This document shows positions 61,176-64,000 of a stretch of DNA of 64,000 nucleotides, in pieces. The stretch covers positions 7,006,001 to 7,070,000 of the forward strand of contig CP018627.1 of the NCBI GenBank assembly GCA_002021875.1, given 5' to 3'. The stretch comes from Streptomyces hygroscopicus. Lineage in GTDB: Bacteria; Actinomycetota; Actinomycetes; Streptomycetales; Streptomycetaceae. Under the pieces are notes generated by a model that made no database searches, was not told the DNA's origin, and saw only the letters and a list, made by a program, of their open reading frames with translations. A program made the translations under genes and the position numbers. The stretch's first letter is position 1; every line of letters starts with the position of its first letter.

Positions 61176-62795
61176 TTGATGCGGATCATTCCAAGCGAGA
61201 TCTCGAACAGCACCAGGAGCCAGGCCGAGCGCAGCGTGTTCGCGGCGCTCAAGGCGATTCCCGATGACGAGAGCGTCGCGCTGCACACGGTTCATCTCCC
61301 GCGGCACCACAGGAAACGTGTCGGCGAGATCGACTTCGTCGTGATCACGCCTGACATTCTGCTCTTCATCGAGGTCAAGGGCGGTCGGGTCCACCAGCGC
61401 GGCGGGAAGTGGTACTACGGTCCGCCCGGCCGCGAGGACGGCCCCAAGGAGAGCCCTTTTGCGCAGGCCAGCGGAGGTATGCACGAGTTCGAGCGGGAGA
61501 TCGGCGCCCTGGTCGGAAATCTGAGAGACCGTGGTGTCCCCAGCGGATACCTGGTGGTCACCACAGACGTCGACATCCCGCGCATGACCGAGTTCGAGCC
61601 GCAACAGTATCTCGGCGCCACCGCCTACGACGGCGGACGCGGTCTGGCACAGGGCATCGAACGAGCCACTCGCTTCTGGCTGGCGCAGAACAGGTGGGCT
61701 CGCACCCCCGTCTCTGTCTCCATGCGCAAGAAGATGCTCGAAGCCATCCGGCCGGATTTCGACCGCGTACCCAATCTGCAGTCCAGGCTGACGCATCTCG
61801 ACGTTGCATTCGAACGTCTGACCAACGAACAGCTCGACAGACTCGACGATCTGGAATCCAACGCACGCCTCATCTGGACCGGTGGCGCGGGCACCGGCAA
61901 GACGTTCCTGGCCGCCGAGGCGGCCCGTCGCAAGTCTGCCCACGGCACCGTTCTGTTCACCTGCGCGAGCACCACACTGGCGACCCATATGAGCCGCATT
62001 CTCACCGACGACACGATCACCGTCCTGCCATTCGACCGCCTCGACGAGGTTCAGGGACGCGTCTTCGACCAGCTGATCGTGGACGAGGCGCAGGACCTGA
62101 TGACCTTGGAGAGTCTCGACACCCTGGAGGCTCTGGTCTCGGGTGGCCTCGCCGAGGGCCGATGGATTTTCATGTTGGATCAGAACAACCAGGTGCTGAC
62201 TCCGGACACCTACGATCCCGACGCCTGGGGGTACGTGCGCACGCTGGGTCTCGAATACGGGCCCATGAAGCGCAATTGCCGTAACACCGTGCAGATCGTC
62301 GAAGAGGTGCGCTCCTACACGGGCGCCAATCTGGGCGTCGCCTCCGCGGGTGAGGGCGAGCCGGTCCGCTTCGCCGACGTGCACGACACTCAAGGGGAGG
62401 CCAGTCTCCTCGACGACTATGTGAACGAACTCGTGCGGGAGGGCGTCTCGCCGCGGGACATCACCCTGCTGTCCGTTTCCGGGGACTGGGCAACGAGCTC
62501 GGCCCGTCTGTCACAGCGAGCCTCCAAGATCGAGCGATTCACCGATGTAGTCGGGACCGACCGCACGAAGCACCGCCTCACCTGGTCGTCCGTCCCTGAT
62601 TTCAAGGGCCACGAGAACCATGTCGTGTGTCTGATCGACCTCGAACCCGAACACCTCGAGGGTCGCCTCGACGCGCTCTACGTCGCCTGGACCAGGGCCC
62701 GTGCCCAGCTCTGGGTCGCTCTCCGCCCCGGTACCCGCCCGGTACTGGCGGATCTGGGCGTTGCGGTACTGACGCGGAAGGGGCGCCTCAAGTGA
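61176..62795 (+). CDS. NERD-domain nuclease fused to UvrD/Rep-like helicase (SF1)
   Basis: About 539 residues; start TTG 61176 or ATG 61179. An N-terminal NERD domain (about 15-160) has a PD-(D/E)XK-type pattern: Asp53 in EIDFVVI and Glu66-x-Lys68 in FIEVKGG. Then a UvrD-like helicase with Walker A GGAGTGKT (about 236-243), motif II VDEAQD (about 302-307), MKRNCRN motif and a C-terminal YVAWTRAR motif VI. It probably unwinds and cuts DNA. Its stop overlaps the GTG of the DrmA-like gene (GTGA). Divergent from the sigma-ATPase fusion. Confidence 0.88.
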   Translation: MMRIIPSEISNSTRSQAERSVFAALKAIPDDESVALHTVHLPRHHRKRVGEIDFVVITPDILLFIEVKGGRVHQRGGKWYYGPPGREDGPKESPFAQASGGMHEFEREIGALVGNLRDRGVPSGYLVVTTDVDIPRMTEFEPQQYLGATAYDGGRGLAQGIERATRFWLAQNRWARTPVSVSMRKKMLEAIRPDFDRVPNLQSRLTHLDVAFERLTNEQLDRLDDLESNARLIWTGGAGTGKTFLAAEAARRKSAHGTVLFTCASTTLATHMSRILTDDTITVLPFDRLDEVQGRVFDQLIVDEAQDLMTLESLDTLEALVSGGLAEGRWIFMLDQNNQVLTPDTYDPDAWGYVRTLGLEYGPMKRNCRNTVQIVEEVRSYTGANLGVASAGEGEPVRFADVHDTQGEASLLDDYVNELVREGVSPRDITLLSVSGDWATSSARLSQRASKIERFTDVVGTDRTKHRLTWSSVPDFKGHENHVVCLIDLEPEHLEGRLDALYVAWTRARAQLWVALRPGTRPVLADLGVAVLTRKGRLK

Positions 62796-64000
62796 AGGAC
62801 GCGCAATCACAGCTCTCCGACCACCGCGACGACTTCGTGCAGTACCTCCGTCGGCAACTGGTCGGGCCCGCCGTTGCCGAGGAGGAAACCCTCGCCGACC
62901 CTCCGGATCGCCGCTATCTGATGGGGACGTTGTATCCGCGTGGAGCCTCCCTGCTGGAGCACTCACAGGACGACGGCGAGCAGGCATTCGACGAGGAAGC
63001 GGCCGGCAACGGAGAGGAGGACAGTTTCGCCGACGACCCCGTGGCCGAGGCGAACGCATGGCTTCCGTCGTCGCTGGGCTTCTCCTTCTTCACCAACGCA
63101 CCCCGTTTGGAGGTGGCGTGCGAGGCCTCTCGCTACGTGACGCACCGTGAGGGCGGACGTCGTAGCTGGCGACGGCAACCGCGGCTCTCCACGAAAGAGA
63201 CCGTCACCGCGGACCAGCGGGACCCGATCCCCGTTCTGGATGGGCACGGCCGTCTCCACACGAGGTGGCGTCGCTTCGGCACCGGGCACCTGGTCACGTG
63301 TGTTCTGGCCAACGCGCATGACGAAGAGGAGAGTACGTACAAGGACCGGGACCTGATGCTCTTCCAGGCGGAGCTTCGGGCGACGACACTCGGCGGAGAA
63401 GTGCTCGAGTATCCCAGCACCCGCCTCAACAGCCGCGACGAGGAGGAGCAGGAGCTTCGTGTCCAGTACCGGCACATCGTGACCCGAGCCGTGGGGCACG
63501 GATGCGCCGTCGAATGGGACACCGATGCCGACCCGGTCACCACCGTCCGAGCGGAGGTCATGCCCCAGCAGGTGGTCGAGCACATCAAACCCGACGGCCC
63601 CAAAAACCTGCCGGTGCTCAACCTTGCGCATCTGGCCCGGACCGATGTCGCGGTGGAAGACCTCCGGGCGGAACTGATGGCCTTCGTCCTGGGCTATCGC
63701 ACGTGGTTCGAGACCCAGCGGTCCCAGGCGGCCGACTTGCAGCCGTGGGCTGCTGTTCCCGCCGTACGAATCCTCCGGCGCATCGAGACCGCAGTCGAGC
63801 GCATGGAGGCGGGGGTGAACGCTCTCACCGCCTCGACCGCCGGGGGTGACAAGGCACGAGAAGCCTTCCGCCTGGCCAACCGGGCCATGGCACTCCAGAT
63901 GCTCCACAGTCGCCCGGAACTGGCGGGCAGCCGTCGCCGCAGGAACAGCGACGTACTCGAACTGTCCGAGCCCGATGGCGACTATGCGTGGCACCCGTTC
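62792..64000 (+). CDS. DrmA-like helicase (DISARM type), N-terminal part, beyond the right edge
   Basis: 403 residues visible, open at the window edge. The start resembles DISARM helicases DrmA: FVQYLRRQLVGP (about 15-26), RRYLMGTLYPRG (40-51), then a long strand-rich region and, near the edge, AFRLANRAMALQM and WHPF, which in DrmA begins the run-up to the helicase motifs. The helicase core itself is off the window. GTG start overlapping the NERD helicase stop. DISARM's DrmB and DrmC would be expected downstream if the assignment is right. Confidence 0.7.
   Translation, partial: MKDAQSQLSDHRDDFVQYLRRQLVGPAVAEEETLADPPDRRYLMGTLYPRGASLLEHSQDDGEQAFDEEAAGNGEEDSFADDPVAEANAWLPSSLGFSFFTNAPRLEVACEASRYVTHREGGRRSWRRQPRLSTKETVTADQRDPIPVLDGHGRLHTRWRRFGTGHLVTCVLANAHDEEESTYKDRDLMLFQAELRATTLGGEVLEYPSTRLNSRDEEEQELRVQYRHIVTRAVGHGCAVEWDTDADPVTTVRAEVMPQQVVEHIKPDGPKNLPVLNLAHLARTDVAVEDLRAELMAFVLGYRTWFETQRSQAADLQPWAAVPAVRILRRIETAVERMEAGVNALTASTAGGDKAREAFRLANRAMALQMLHSRPELAGSRRRRNSDVLELSEPDGDYAWHPF

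Overview
The window is high-GC actinobacterial DNA, almost certainly a Streptomyces chromosome. GC-rich codon use, frequent GTG starts, ATGA/GTGA gene overlaps, a Glu-Asp-Phe tRNA cluster, a c-di-AMP riboswitch ahead of an M23 peptidase, and pSAM2-like integrative elements all point there.

Layout. 1-7.1 kb is core chromosome: hrpA helicase (cut by the left edge), a membrane protein, a small tRNA-shaped RNA with its own terminator, a DUF1152 protein, an MHS-type MFS transporter and a repeat-bearing secreted protein. 7.2-36.0 kb is an array of integrative elements stacked in the 3' end of one tRNA-Phe gene. Four copies of a 45-bp core (7222, 9656, 23564, 36009) delimit a decayed remnant A (2.4 kb), element B (13.9 kb) and element C (12.4 kb). 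B has a primase-polymerase, a helicase-like ATPase and an iteron cluster, a TraB/FtsK translocase followed by short repeats that could be its recognition site, a cytosine methyltransferase with a second gene nested in another frame, xis and int. C is pSAM2-like: GntR (KorSA-like) repressor, Nudix (Pif-like) protein, FtsK-like Tra, Spd proteins, RepSA-type rolling-circle initiator, xis and int. B and C have closely related integrases but different replication machinery.

36.0-52.6 kb is core again: tRNA-Phe, -Asp, -Glu and -Lys, a DUF1684 protein, metallophosphoesterase, minimal zincin protease, DEAD-box RNA helicase with an RGG-like tail, a secreted beta-helix protein, three paralogous Cys-pair secreted proteins, a PP2C phosphatase, the M23 peptidase and an aldo/keto reductase.

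52.8-64 kb (cut by the right edge) looks like a DNA-modification/defence island. A rightward operon encodes Vsr, a cytosine methyltransferase-like protein whose catalytic Cys is replaced by Arg, and an intact cytosine methyltransferase. Converging on it is a leftward, translationally coupled operon of a 1185-aa fusion (complete RpoD-like sigma factor, helix-turn-helix, GHKL/MORC-like ATPase) and two proteins I cannot assign. Diverging from the fusion is a NERD-nuclease/UvrD-like helicase coupled to the N-terminal part of a protein resembling the DISARM helicase DrmA. The sigma-ATPase fusion beside a pseudo-methyltransferase and a real one is the most striking candidate for an undescribed system. 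All family names come from reading motifs; no database search was possible.
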